From positions 62,001-126,000 of the forward strand of contig NZ_BBYJ01000007.1 in the NCBI RefSeq assembly GCF_001528665.1: a stretch of DNA of 64,000 nucleotides, read 5' to 3'. Shown in pieces: positions 1 through 8,586 of this stretch; position 1 is the stretch's first letter, and every line of letters starts with the position of its first letter. Source of the DNA: Microtetraspora malaysiensis (lineage in GTDB: Bacteria > Actinomycetota > Actinomycetes > Streptosporangiales > Streptosporangiaceae). Below the pieces are notes generated by a model. That model was not told where the DNA came from. It ran no database searches and saw only the letters and a program-made list of their open reading frames with translations. Made by a program: the position numbers and the translations under genes.

Positions 1-2014
1 CGGCGAGGGTGAGCAGGGCCTCCGGCGCCCCGCCCACCCGCAGCGCGCCCGCGACCGGCACGGTCCCGGCGCGCGGCGCGGGGTCCCCGACCTGGTAGAT
101 CTCCACCGCGTGGTACGGCTGGTCCAGCCAGCCGGAGGCGGTGTCGTTCTGGGCGATCCCGACGCCGGGGCCGAACTTCGCCACCAGCGTGAGGCCGGGC
201 GAGTCCTCGATCGCCTGGTGGATGCGGGCCGGCCAGGCGCCGCCGATCGTGCGCCGGTCGAGGTCGTTGCGCACGACGAGGTGGGAGACCCCGATCCGGC
301 GCAGGGTGGCGGTGAGCCCGGCCGACCCCCGGCCGCTGGAGAAGCGGTCGTCGATGGCCGCGAGCAGCCGGGTGACGCCCGCCGATCCCCACGGCACGAT
401 GGTGTACGTCGCCCAGCGCGTGGTGAGCAGCGGCTGCATGGGCTCGTCGAGGGGGCGGCCCCACAGGTATTCGCCGCGTTTGGACCCGGGCAGGGCGAGC
501 ACCGTGCCGTCGCCCGCGTTGTCGTCCAGCCAGGTCGTCGCCTGCTTCCAGTAGTCCGGGATCTCCGCGAACGCCCCGGAGGGGGCGAGCCCCTGGGCGA
601 CCACGGGCACGCAGGTGAGCGCGACCAGCGCGGCGCTCGCCGCGGCGAGCGGCGGCCGCCACCGCGCCCGGGCCAGGGTGAGCAGCCCGGCCAGGCCGAG
701 CGCCATGGGCAGCCGGATCAGGGCGTCGAACTTGTGCAGGTTGCGGAACGGCGCGAGCACGCCGTCGAGCAGGCCGAGCACGGGAGGGTTGAGCGGGCCG
801 GCGACCGCGCTGGCGTGCCCGGCGACCACGATCGCCACGCCGGTCAGGAGCGAGATCAGCAGGAAGGCGCGCTCGGGCAGGTCACGGCGCAGCAGGCCGA
901 CCAGTCCGAGGCAGGCGGTCAGCACCGTGACGACGATCAGCCAGGGGCGCAGCGCCTGCTCGTAGGCCACGGCCATCCACGGCTCGCCGTCCACGGACAG
1001 GAACGCGAGCCAGCTCGACGTGCCGCGCAGGGTGTTGGTGAGCGACGTGACCTGGGTGGTGGCGGCGGCGTTCTCGATGTACGGCAGGAACGAGAAGACG
1101 TACCGGCCCATCACCAGCAGCGGGACCAGCCACCAGCAGGCGACGGCGGCGACCGCGCCGAGCCACCAGGCGAGCAGCCGCCGGCGGCGCGGCCCCGGCG
1201 TCCGGGTGAGCAGGTAGACGAAGGGGACGATCAGGACGGCCAGTTCGGCGGCCGCGTTGACGCCGCCGCAGAACAGGAACGCGACCCCCGACAGCGCCGC
1301 CGCCCGGCGCGGCCCCAGCTCACCCCTGGCCCCCTTGACCAGCGGCAGCATGACCCACGGCAGCAACGCGCTGGGCAGGAACTCCGAGGAGTTGATGCCG
1401 ATCAGCGCCTGCGCGTGCGGGGCCAGCGCGTACGCGAACCCGGCGAGGATCCGGGCGCCCGGCGTGCCGATCCGCAGCGCGCGGGCGAGCTGGACCGTCC
1501 CGAGGAAGGCGGCGCACAGCACGAACGTCATCCACAGGCGCTGCACGTTCCACGCGGGCATGTCCAGCGCGAGGAACAGCGCGTAGAAGGGGCCCATCGG
1601 GAACAGGTAGCCGTATGCCTGGTTCTGCAGGTGGCCGAAGTAGGCGTCGTCCCACAGGTGCAGCGCGCGGCCGAGGAACGCCAGCGGGTTGACCGCCATG
1701 TCGAGCTTGGTCTCGGCGATGATCTTCTCGGTGGCGGTGTTGAAGGCCACCGCGGCGAGGAGCAGGCATCCCGCGAGCAGACGCAGCCGATGCCGGAAGC
1801 GCGCGCTGTAGCCGCCGTCGCCGCCGTCGCCGCCGTCCCCGCCACCGCCGTCCCGCCCGCCGTCACCGCCGTCGTGGTGCGACCGCGTCCCGGAGTCGGC
1901 CGCGGCGCGGCTCTCCCTGCCGTTCTCACGGCCGTTCCGGGGGCCGTTCCCGGGCCCGTTCTCGTGGACTGAGGGGGGTGGTGCCACCTGGCGGATCCAG
2001 CCGGCAAGGGTCAC
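1..2014 (-). CDS. aftD: AftD-like alpha-(1->3)-arabinofuranosyltransferase (DUF3367), N-terminal part only
   Basis: A polytopic GT-C type glycosyltransferase expected to transfer arabinofuranose from a polyprenyl-phosphate donor outside the membrane. The visible 671 residues start at GTG 2014, preceded by GGAG and sharing a GTGA overlap with the stop of the upstream glycosyltransferase, so the two are translationally coupled. Residues 48-68 are an odd low-complexity GDGG-rich cytoplasmic segment. TM helices start near residue 78, followed by the family's first-loop block ETKLDMAVNP (Asp105, candidate catalytic Asp) and YLFPMGPFYAL. Later blocks include INSSEFLPSALLPW and PFRNLHKFDALIRLP, both typical of DUF3367 proteins. 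Mycobacterial AftD is about 1400 aa, so roughly the second half lies beyond the left edge. The family call is firm. The acceptor is unknown in an organism that probably lacks mycolyl-arabinogalactan. Confidence 0.8.
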   Translation of the reverse strand, partial: MTLAGWIRQVAPPPSVHENGPGNGPRNGRENGRESRAAADSGTRSHHDGGDGGRDGGGGDGGDGGDGGYSARFRHRLRLLAGCLLLAAVAFNTATEKIIAETKLDMAVNPLAFLGRALHLWDDAYFGHLQNQAYGYLFPMGPFYALFLALDMPAWNVQRLWMTFVLCAAFLGTVQLARALRIGTPGARILAGFAYALAPHAQALIGINSSEFLPSALLPWVMLPLVKGARGELGPRRAAALSGVAFLFCGGVNAAAELAVLIVPFVYLLTRTPGPRRRRLLAWWLGAVAAVACWWLVPLLVMGRYVFSFLPYIENAAATTQVTSLTNTLRGTSSWLAFLSVDGEPWMAVAYEQALRPWLIVVTVLTACLGLVGLLRRDLPERAFLLISLLTGVAIVVAGHASAVAGPLNPPVLGLLDGVLAPFRNLHKFDALIRLPMALGLAGLLTLARARWRPPLAAASAALVALTCVPVVAQGLAPSGAFAEIPDYWKQATTWLDDNAGDGTVLALPGSKRGEYLWGRPLDEPMQPLLTTRWATYTIVPWGSAGVTRLLAAIDDRFSSGRGSAGLTATLRRIGVSHLVVRNDLDRRTIGGAWPARIHQAIEDSPGLTLVAKFGPGVGIAQNDTASGWLDQPYHAVEIYQVGDPAPRAGTVPVAGALRVGGAPEALLTLA

Positions 2015-3261
2015 TGAGCTGCTCCGGGAAGGGGGGTGCTCTTGGCGAGCTCGGCGGCGATGAGATCCGCCATGCTAGCTCCGGTTTTGCCCCATGTGAA
2101 CTCCCTTGCCCAGTTTCGGCATGCAGCCTGGATCCGGGCGCGCCGCGCCGGGTCGGCCAGCTCCTTGAGCGCGCGTTCGACGACGGCGGCCAGACAGTCG
2201 CCCTCGCGTACCAGCCAGCCCGTCACCCCGTCGTTGACCGAGTCGCGCAGCCCGGCCACGTCGTACGCCACGGTGGGCACGCCGAGCGCCGCCGCCTCGA
2301 TCACCGTGAGGCCCCAGCCCTCGAACTCCGAGGCGGTCACGTTGAGCACCGCCGCTTTGATGACCGCGTTCTTCTCCGGCTCCGCGAGGTAACCGTGCAG
2401 GCGCACCCGCTCGGTCACGCCGCGCTCCCGCGCCCGCCGCGCGAGCGGGTCCAGCTCGGGACCGCGCCCGACCACGTGGACGGCCAGGCCCGGCCACGCC
2501 GCACGCAGGTCGGCGGCGAGGTCCACGACCCGGTCGATCCGCTTGTGCCCGACGAGGCGGCCCACGTACACGAGGGCCGGCTCGCCCCGCACCGGCATGT
2601 CGGCGATGGGCCGGACGACCGGGCTCCCGTTGGGGATGACCACGATCGGCGCCCGCCAGCGCAGCCGGGCGCGCAGCTCGTCGCGCGACGACTCCGAGAC
2701 GGTGACCGTGGTCCGGTTCCGGTACACGACGCGGGCGACCGGCCCTTCGACGAAGCAGCCGATCCACGCCAGCCAGCGGGGGAAGAACGCGTAGAACTGC
2801 CGGTCGTGGACGTGGTGGACCAGCGACACGACGGCGGTGCGTCGCGCGACGACCAGGGGCGCGAAGAACGGAATGCCGTTCATCGAGTCGATGACCAGGT
2901 CGAACCTCCGCCGCCTGAGCAGCAGCCACAGCGACACGAGCAGGTAGACGAGGTAGCGGTTCCCCATCCGCCGCAGCTCGATGTCGTCCCGCCGCTCGGC
3001 CGCGCGTTGCCCGGGCTCCCGGCTGGTGACGAAGTGGACCAGCGCGCCCTCGCCCACGAGGAAGCGGCTGACCTGCCAGGCGTACTCCTCGGCGCCCCCG
3101 GCGGCCGACTGGAGCGGTTCGCGGAAGTTGAGCACGGCGACCCGCACGCCGCGCAAGGAGGGCTGGGGGGCGGCGGCGGCCCCGAGGAGCTGGGGACGGT
3201 GCCGGCCGCGCCGCTCGGGCGCGAACGGGCTGCCGTTCGCGCCCACTTCCGGTACGGCCAC
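2011..3261 (-). CDS. GT4-family glycosyltransferase
   Basis: A retaining GT-B glycosyltransferase of 416 aa. It has the N-terminal acceptor-side motif SAAGGAEEYA and a C-terminal nucleotide-sugar-binding half with VYVGRLVGHKRID and the EX7E-type active-site segment EFEGWGLTVIEAAALG. Start choice: GTG at 3261 has GGAGG seven bases upstream. A longer reading to 3423 would run through repetitive leader DNA with no homology-like content. The gene ends in a GTGA overlap with the AftD-like gene, so both probably work in the same glycan pathway (arabinan or another envelope polysaccharide). No membrane segment is evident, so the enzyme is presumably cytosolic or peripheral. Donor and acceptor cannot be told from sequence. 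Confidence 0.85.
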   Translation of the reverse strand: MAVPEVGANGSPFAPERRGRHRPQLLGAAAAPQPSLRGVRVAVLNFREPLQSAAGGAEEYAWQVSRFLVGEGALVHFVTSREPGQRAAERRDDIELRRMGNRYLVYLLVSLWLLLRRRRFDLVIDSMNGIPFFAPLVVARRTAVVSLVHHVHDRQFYAFFPRWLAWIGCFVEGPVARVVYRNRTTVTVSESSRDELRARLRWRAPIVVIPNGSPVVRPIADMPVRGEPALVYVGRLVGHKRIDRVVDLAADLRAAWPGLAVHVVGRGPELDPLARRARERGVTERVRLHGYLAEPEKNAVIKAAVLNVTASEFEGWGLTVIEAAALGVPTVAYDVAGLRDSVNDGVTGWLVREGDCLAAVVERALKELADPARRARIQAACRNWAREFTWGKTGASMADLIAAELAKSTPLPGAAQ

Positions 3262-3285
3262 GATCACTCCTCCCGTTCCTCGTAC

Positions 3286-3380
3286 GGCTCCGCCGCACTG
3301 TGCTCCCTGGTGCGGGCTCCGCCGCACCCTGAGTCCGGTACGGCTCCGCCGCGCCCGGCTTTCTGATGCGGCTCCGCCGC
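3286..3380. repeat. Four evenly spaced copies of an 11-bp GC motif in the GT4 leader
   Basis: GGCTCCGCCGC occurs exactly at 3286, 3315, 3342 and 3370, so copies start 29, 27 and 28 bases apart. All have the same orientation, within the untranslated 270-bp leader between the DUF2613-like gene and the GT4 start. Flanks (TACGG/TGCGG) are partly conserved. Function is unknown. Confidence 0.7.
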
Positions 3381-3531
3381 GTTCTGCGAAGAAAATCGAA
3401 AAGGCGGGAAATTTCGTGAACACTTGCGGCGGCCCGGAGACCCGGAAAAAGGCATGGCGAAACAGAACCCATCGCCCGCCGGGCCCGCGGACCGGAATTA
3501 CCGGTGATCTAGATCAGTGCGATCGGAGAAA

Positions 3532-3663
3532 TCAGCGAGTGCCGTAGTTGTAGAGCGGCTTGTTCGGAGGCTCCGGCGTCGGCGATGCGACATTGACAAC
3601 CGCCACTGAGGCGACGCCGGCGAGCACCGCTCCGACCGCCAACGCGGCCAGCACCTTCAACAT
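3532..3663 (-). CDS. DUF2613-like small membrane/secreted peptide (Rv0236A type)
   Basis: A 43-aa gene: ATG at 3663 with GGGAGG/AGAGG immediately upstream, TGA at 3532. The N-terminal hydrophobic helix (VLAALAVGAVLAGVASVAVV) is followed by a short Pro-rich tail ending YNYGTR. In Mycobacterium tuberculosis the small secreted protein Rv0236A (DUF2613) sits next to aftD and, from memory, has the same plan with a YGNRS-like end. Here the peptide also lies just upstream of the AftD gene. Hydrophobic start, size, end motif and position support orthology. The role is unknown; a membrane partner of the arabinosyltransferase is possible. Confidence 0.7.
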   Translation of the reverse strand: MLKVLAALAVGAVLAGVASVAVVNVASPTPEPPNKPLYNYGTR

Positions 3664-3799
3664 CGTGCCTCTCCCTCCCGGGTCCGTACGCAGTGTGCCG
3701 AGAGTAGAACGTGATACAGGTCATAAGCCAGAGCGTTAGTCAAACCGTGACAATGCAAGTTACCCTCTGGTACTGGGCTAATTGCCGAATAATCGCAGC

Positions 3800-5392
3800 T
3801 CACAGCCGCAACAAGAGCAGCTCTCCGGCGCGGAGAATCGGCCGCACACCGGGAAACCGAGACGAGAACTCGTTCTCATTTTTTTGCGCGATGAGAACGA
3901 ATCTCACTTCTTCGCGGACGAACGCCGCGGTGAGCGGGCCGCGCCCATCCCGGATCAACGCGCCGATCCGCCGGGCCCGCGGCGCCTCCGCCGCGACCCG
4001 GATCACGCCCCCGGCCCGCCGCTCGACCACCAGCGTGTCGTCCCACAGAACCGGCCGGGCGAACATCTTGGTGGCCGGGTCGAGGATCACCCGCCCGCCG
4101 TTCCACGCGAACGCGCGGTGCGCGCCCCACGGCAGCGACACCAGCGCGCCCGGGGCCGGGTCGGCGTTGACCACCGCCTGGACCCGCCGCCACGCGTCCG
4201 GATAGTCCACCGCCGCCAGCCGGCCGAACGCGCCCAGGGCGAACGTCGGCAGCACCAGCACCGGCACGGCCGCCGCGGCGAACCCGACCCGCCCGAGCCG
4301 GTCGGCGGCGTACGCGAAGCCCAGCGCCTGGCAGAGCACGAGAGGCGCGATGAAGAGCTGGCCGTCGCGGAACGGGCCGAACCCCGGCCACCACCCGATC
4401 AGCCCCTTGAGCACGCCGGGGGCGAACGCGCCGAGGCCGGCCACGCCCAGACCCACGACAGCCGCCACTCCCAGTCCCACGACCGCCGCCACCGCCGGCC
4501 CGCGGGCGAACCGCCGCTCTCCCGCGACGGCGGCCCGGGCGAATCCCGCGAACCCGGCCAGCGCCACCAGGCTGAGGACGAGACGTACGGCGGCGACGCT
4601 CCACGAGCCCTGCCCCGGCACCTCCGCCTCGGCGTTCCAGACGCCCCCGAGGCTGAGCAGGCTGCCGAGCGTCCCGAAGGGCCCGTCGGCCCGCGCCGCG
4701 AACGCCTCCACCCCCGCCGGGTCCGTCACCGCGCGCGAGGCCAGCGCCGGGACCAGCCACGGCAGGCTGAGCACCGCGACGAGCAGCGCGGTCACCGGCA
4801 CGCCCACCCGCAGGGCGCGGGGCCGTCCGGACAGCGCCGCCACCGGCAGCACGGTGATCGCGGTGACCAGCGTCGCCTGGAAGCCGCCGACCGCCGCCGG
4901 GACGAGCGCCGCCGCCAGCCGTACGGCGTCCCGCCGGGTGGTGGGGCCGCGCGCCGCCGCGCGCACCGCCCAGGGCAGCCCGGCGAACCCCAGGAGCAGC
5001 GCCCACTGGCCGAGCAGCAGCCGCTGCGCGAGATAGGCGTTCCACGCGTAGAAGGCGGCGGCCGCGAGCCGCGCCGCCGGCCGGTCCCCCGGCAGCAGCG
5101 CCGCCGCCCCCGACGCGGCGAGCACGAAGACGACGAGCAGGAGCGCCTTCTGCACCACGTCCGCCGGGAGCGCGAGCGACAGCAGCGCCACGACCTGGTC
5201 GCTCGGCACCGCCCGGGGGAAGCCGCCGGACCCGCCCGATCCGAGGACCAGCGGCGGGTCCGGCACGAACACCATGTCGTACCGCAGCACGTACCCCGGC
5301 CCCAGCGCGGGCCCGAGCGCCAGCGCCCCGAGCAGCAGCCCGAGCGCCGCAGGGCCGAGGCGGGCGAGCGCGCGGGCGTGCCGGGGGGCCAA
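3800..5392 (-). CDS. Polytopic membrane protein, possible GT-C-like glycan enzyme
   Basis: A 530-aa protein with about 10-12 hydrophobic segments through residue ~400, then a C-terminal extracytoplasmic domain of about 130 residues (from DYPDAWRRVQAVVNADP onward). An early loop RYDMVFVPDPP and the layout recall YfhO/GT-C membrane glycosyltransferases, but no diagnostic motif is certain. It lies next to the AftD/GT4 cluster on the same strand, suggesting an envelope-glycan role. Start: the only in-frame candidate near the upstream stop is TTG 5392, seven bases after the acyl-CoA dehydrogenase stop, without a clear Shine-Dalgarno. It is therefore probably co-translated with that gene, and the start is uncertain. 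Confidence 0.65.
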   Translation of the reverse strand: MAPRHARALARLGPAALGLLLGALALGPALGPGYVLRYDMVFVPDPPLVLGSGGSGGFPRAVPSDQVVALLSLALPADVVQKALLLVVFVLAASGAAALLPGDRPAARLAAAAFYAWNAYLAQRLLLGQWALLLGFAGLPWAVRAAARGPTTRRDAVRLAAALVPAAVGGFQATLVTAITVLPVAALSGRPRALRVGVPVTALLVAVLSLPWLVPALASRAVTDPAGVEAFAARADGPFGTLGSLLSLGGVWNAEAEVPGQGSWSVAAVRLVLSLVALAGFAGFARAAVAGERRFARGPAVAAVVGLGVAAVVGLGVAGLGAFAPGVLKGLIGWWPGFGPFRDGQLFIAPLVLCQALGFAYAADRLGRVGFAAAAVPVLVLPTFALGAFGRLAAVDYPDAWRRVQAVVNADPAPGALVSLPWGAHRAFAWNGGRVILDPATKMFARPVLWDDTLVVERRAGGVIRVAAEAPRARRIGALIRDGRGPLTAAFVREEVRFVLIAQKNENEFSSRFPGVRPILRAGELLLLRL

Positions 5393-5399
5393 CCGGGGG

Positions 5400-7631
5400 C
5401 TACTTACCCGGTTCCGGATCGCGGGGCAGGCCCAGCATCCGCTCCGCGATGATGTTGAGCTGCACCTCGGTCGTGCCTCCGTAGATCGTCATCGCGCGGG
5501 TGGCGAGGATGGCCCGGTTCCAGTGGCCCGCGTCGCCGAGCTTCCAGTCGGCGGCGGTCACCGCCGCCGCCCCGAGGAGGCCGACCGCCACCTGCGCCAC
5601 GTTCTGCGCGTGCGAGGTGGACAGCAGCTTGCGCACGGACGCGTCCGCGCCCGGCTCGTTCCCGGCGAGCTGCTTGAGCGTGACCCGCAGCGACAGCGCG
5701 TTGATCGAGTGGCTCTCGCAGACGACGTGGGCGAGCTCCTGCCGCTCCACCGCGGTGAGCTCCCGGCCGAGCCTGCCGCACAGGCCGAGCAGGTCGGAGA
5801 CCGAGGCGCCGGTCCCGCCCGAGCCGGACGACAACGACACCCGCTCGTTCGACAGGGTGTTGCGGGCGACCTTCCAGCCCTCGTTGACGGCGCCCACGAC
5901 GAGGTCGTCCGGCACGAAGACGTCGTCGAGGAAAACCTCGTTGAACAGGTTCTCCCCCGTCATCTCGGTCAGCGGCCGCACGGTCACGCCCGGCGCCTTC
6001 ATGTCCACGATGAAGTACGTGATGCCCTTGTGCTTGGGCTGACTGCTGTCCGAGCGGGCGATGCAGATGGCCCACTCCGCGACGTGCGCCACCGACGTCC
6101 AGATCTTCTGGCCGTTGAGCCGCCAGCCGCCCTCGACCTTCTCCGCCTTCATCTGCAGTGAGGCGAGGTCGGAGCCCGCGCCCGGCTCGGAGAAGAGCTG
6201 GCACCAGATCATCTCGCCGCTCAACGTCGGCGGCAGGAAGCGCTCCTGCTGCTCCGGCGTGCCGTACGTGACGATGGACGGCACGACCCAGGCGCCGATG
6301 ATCATCTGGGGCAGCGCGACCTTCGCCGCGCGCAGCTCCTGGTGGATCAGGACCTGCTCCAGCGGGTTGGCTCCCCGGCCCCACGGCTTGGGCAGGTGCG
6401 GCATGACGAAGCCGGAGGAGGCCAGCGCGCGCTTCTGCTCACTGCCCCGCTTGCCGGGGCCGTCCGGCGCGGTGGGCAGCTCGGCGATCCGGGCGATCTC
6501 CTCCCGGATCGCGGCGCGCAGCCGCTCGGCCTCCTCGGGCAGGTCGATCTCCAGCTCGCGGGAGACGCCGCCGAGCGCCAGCGAGGCGACGGTCTCGGCC
6601 CAGTCCGCCGACGGCCCGAGCAGCGCCCGCACGCTCAGCGCGCGCCGGTAGTACAGGTGCGCGTCGTGCTCGAAGGTGTAGCCGATGCCGCCGAACGTCT
6701 GGATGGCGTCCTTGGCGCACTGCACGGCGGCGTCGGGGGCCGTCACGCCCGCGATCGCGGCGGCGTAGGCCAGCTCCTCGCCGGTGGCGCGGGTCGCGTC
6801 CCACACCGTCGCCCTGGCCTGCTCCAGCGCGACCAGCATCCGCGAGATCTTGTGCTTGATGCCCTGGAACTGCCCGATCGGGCGGCCGAACTGCACGCGT
6901 ACCTTGGCGTAGTCGGCGGCGGCCGAGACGCACCAGGAGGCGACGCCCGCCGCGTCCGCGCCGAGGACGATCGCGGCCAGGTTGAGGACGTCCGGGCCCT
7001 CCAGCCCGTCGAGGACGCGCTCGGCGGGCACGGCCACCGACGCCACCTCGACCTTGGCCACGCCGCGGGTGAGGTCCAGCGACGGGATCGGGGTGACGGT
7101 CGCCTGGGCCGCGTCCAGCGCGACCCACTCCTCGCCGCGGTCGGTCGAGACCGGCAGCACCAGCACGTCGGCGAGCGTCGCGCCGAGTACCGGCTCGGCC
7201 ACGCCGTTGATCGTCAGCACGCCGTCCTCGCGGACGCCGGAGATCGCTCCGGTGAGCGCGACCGCCCCGACCAGGGCGCCGTCGGCCAACCCGGGCAGCA
7301 GCTCCGCGTGGGCCTTGCCGTCGGTCGCCAGGATCGCCGCGCCGGCGAGCACGGTCGGCACGATCGGGCCCGGGGCCACCCGCTCCGAGAGCGCCTCGAT
7401 CGCCACCGCCGCCTCCAGCAGGCCGTACCCGGCGCCGCCGTGCTCCTCGGGGATGTGCAGGCCGAGCAACCCCTGTTCGGCCAGGCCGGCCCAGAAGGGA
7501 GGCCGTTCCTCGGCCCCGCCGCCGGCGGCCGCCACCGCGCTCCGCACCACGTCGGCGGGGATGGTGCGCTCAGCCCACCGGGTGACCGACTCGCGCAGCG
7601 CCTCGTGTTCCTCGCTCAGACCGATCGCCAT
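5400..7631 (-). CDS. Double-domain acyl-CoA dehydrogenase (FadE6/FadE34-like)
   Basis: A flavoenzyme of 743 aa built of two fused acyl-CoA dehydrogenase domains, as in mycobacterial FadE34 and FadE6. The first domain (about 1-345) contains VQFGRPIGQFQGIKHKI and IQTFGGIGYTFEHDAHLYYRR. The second (about 370-743) contains WCQLFSEPGAGSDLASLQ, GQKIWTSVAHVAEW and the C-terminal TIYGGTTEVQLNIIAERMLGLP signature. It should introduce a trans-2 double bond into an acyl-CoA using FAD and ETF. Fused forms often act on bulky substrates such as steroid side chains, but the substrate here is unknown. ATG 7631 is preceded by GGAGGG. A palindrome overlapping a TATGAT -10 lies just upstream. Confidence 0.9.
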   Translation of the reverse strand: MAIGLSEEHEALRESVTRWAERTIPADVVRSAVAAAGGGAEERPPFWAGLAEQGLLGLHIPEEHGGAGYGLLEAAVAIEALSERVAPGPIVPTVLAGAAILATDGKAHAELLPGLADGALVGAVALTGAISGVREDGVLTINGVAEPVLGATLADVLVLPVSTDRGEEWVALDAAQATVTPIPSLDLTRGVAKVEVASVAVPAERVLDGLEGPDVLNLAAIVLGADAAGVASWCVSAAADYAKVRVQFGRPIGQFQGIKHKISRMLVALEQARATVWDATRATGEELAYAAAIAGVTAPDAAVQCAKDAIQTFGGIGYTFEHDAHLYYRRALSVRALLGPSADWAETVASLALGGVSRELEIDLPEEAERLRAAIREEIARIAELPTAPDGPGKRGSEQKRALASSGFVMPHLPKPWGRGANPLEQVLIHQELRAAKVALPQMIIGAWVVPSIVTYGTPEQQERFLPPTLSGEMIWCQLFSEPGAGSDLASLQMKAEKVEGGWRLNGQKIWTSVAHVAEWAICIARSDSSQPKHKGITYFIVDMKAPGVTVRPLTEMTGENLFNEVFLDDVFVPDDLVVGAVNEGWKVARNTLSNERVSLSSGSGGTGASVSDLLGLCGRLGRELTAVERQELAHVVCESHSINALSLRVTLKQLAGNEPGADASVRKLLSTSHAQNVAQVAVGLLGAAAVTAADWKLGDAGHWNRAILATRAMTIYGGTTEVQLNIIAERMLGLPRDPEPGK

Positions 7632-7668
7632 CCGACCCTCCAGGCTCGAACCGTCGCAGGGAAATTCC

Positions 7669-7685
7669 CCAGAATCATATTCTGG
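7669..7685 (-). promoter_or_regulatory. Palindromic operator candidate overlapping the dehydrogenase promoter
   Basis: On the minus strand CCAGAATATGATTCTGG forms a perfect 7-bp inverted repeat around a 3-bp centre and contains TATGAT, a near-consensus -10 box. It sits 38 bases before the acyl-CoA dehydrogenase start. A TetR/FadR-like repressor site is plausible. No matching regulator is encoded in the window next to it. Confidence 0.5.
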
Positions 7686-7710
7686 AGCTTTGTTCTCCGG
7701 CTACACCTCT

Positions 7711-8496
7711 CTACATCGGGCGAAGGGTCCAAAAGAGCATATTGAGGTCGCGATAGAGATCCTGGCCCGTGTCGGGGACCGTGGCGAACAGCAGCGCGGG
7801 CTTCGTCCTGCCGGTACCGACCACGGCCACGATCGCCTCGGACACGTGCCGGCGCCCGTCGATCCGGTACGTCACGCGGTAGCCGAGCAACCACCCCGAC
7901 CCCCGGCGCAGCGGCTGCGACGCCGTCCAGTCGAGGGAACCGCCCTCCGGCTGGAAGCGCAGCGTCCACTTCGCCGCCCGCGCCGCGACCGTCCGGTACG
8001 CCTCCGGCGCGGTGAGGGCCTCCGGGACCGCGCCCGGCATCGGGCAGGAGACGATCAGCGCCCGGCCCGCGCGCTGCGCGTGCGCGAACGGGGCCGGGGC
8101 GGTGGCGGTCCGCCACGGGGCGGCGAACCCGGCGTACCCGATGCCCGACTTCGCGTCCACCACGAAGTCCCCGGCCGGGGTGCCCGCGCCCGGGTGAACC
8201 ACCATGGTCAGCGCCATGGGGACCGGGGGCAGCCGGACCGGCCGCGGTACGGCCGAGCCGGACGCGGAAGGGGCCGCCGAGGCGGCGGGACCGGTCGCCG
8301 GCCGCCCCTGGTGGAGCGACGCGGGCGCGGCCCCCGGCCGGTCGCCGGAGAACGCCGTGAACACCAGCACGATGGCGGCGGCCGTCCCCGCGCACGCGAG
8401 CGCGGTGTAGATCAGGCGGGCCCGCCGCGGGCCGGGAGGCGGCTCCGGCCGCACCTGGGGCATCGGGGTCGTGTACGGCTCACCAGCCTCGGCCAT
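7711..8496 (-). CDS. Membrane-anchored extracytoplasmic protein of unknown function
   Basis: A 261-aa protein with a short Pro-rich cytoplasmic N-terminus, one TM helix at about residues 29-48 (IYTALACAGTAAAIVLVFTAF), a low-complexity Ala/Ser/Pro linker, and a C-terminal domain from about residue 90 with a pair of alternating hydrophobic beta-type segments (RGSGWLLGYRVTYRIDGRR). No catalytic motif is recognised. It is divergent from the HtrA-like protease gene, with 90 bp between the two starts. ATG 8496 is the only good start, in a short non-coding divergent region. I do not recognise the family. Confidence 0.7.
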   Translation of the reverse strand: MAEAGEPYTTPMPQVRPEPPPGPRRARLIYTALACAGTAAAIVLVFTAFSGDRPGAAPASLHQGRPATGPAASAAPSASGSAVPRPVRLPPVPMALTMVVHPGAGTPAGDFVVDAKSGIGYAGFAAPWRTATAPAPFAHAQRAGRALIVSCPMPGAVPEALTAPEAYRTVAARAAKWTLRFQPEGGSLDWTASQPLRRGSGWLLGYRVTYRIDGRRHVSEAIVAVVGTGRTKPALLFATVPDTGQDLYRDLNMLFWTLRPM

Positions 8497-8586
8497 GCCC
8501 GCAGATTACGCGACAAACGCCGGTTCGCGACGGCATTGTCACAGTCCGTCAGGAATACCTCCCTCCATGGGGGTAGTCGCTCGCGC

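Noticed and set aside
110-1972. 620-codon plus-strand open frame
   Set aside because: Antisense to the AftD-like gene. The translation is low-complexity Arg/Glu/Gln/Val with no motif, while the minus strand gives a clear DUF3367 protein.
6982-8586. N-terminal extension of the HtrA-like protease frame
   Set aside because: The frame is open but runs antisense to two genes on the minus strand. A good signal peptide begins at ATG 8587.
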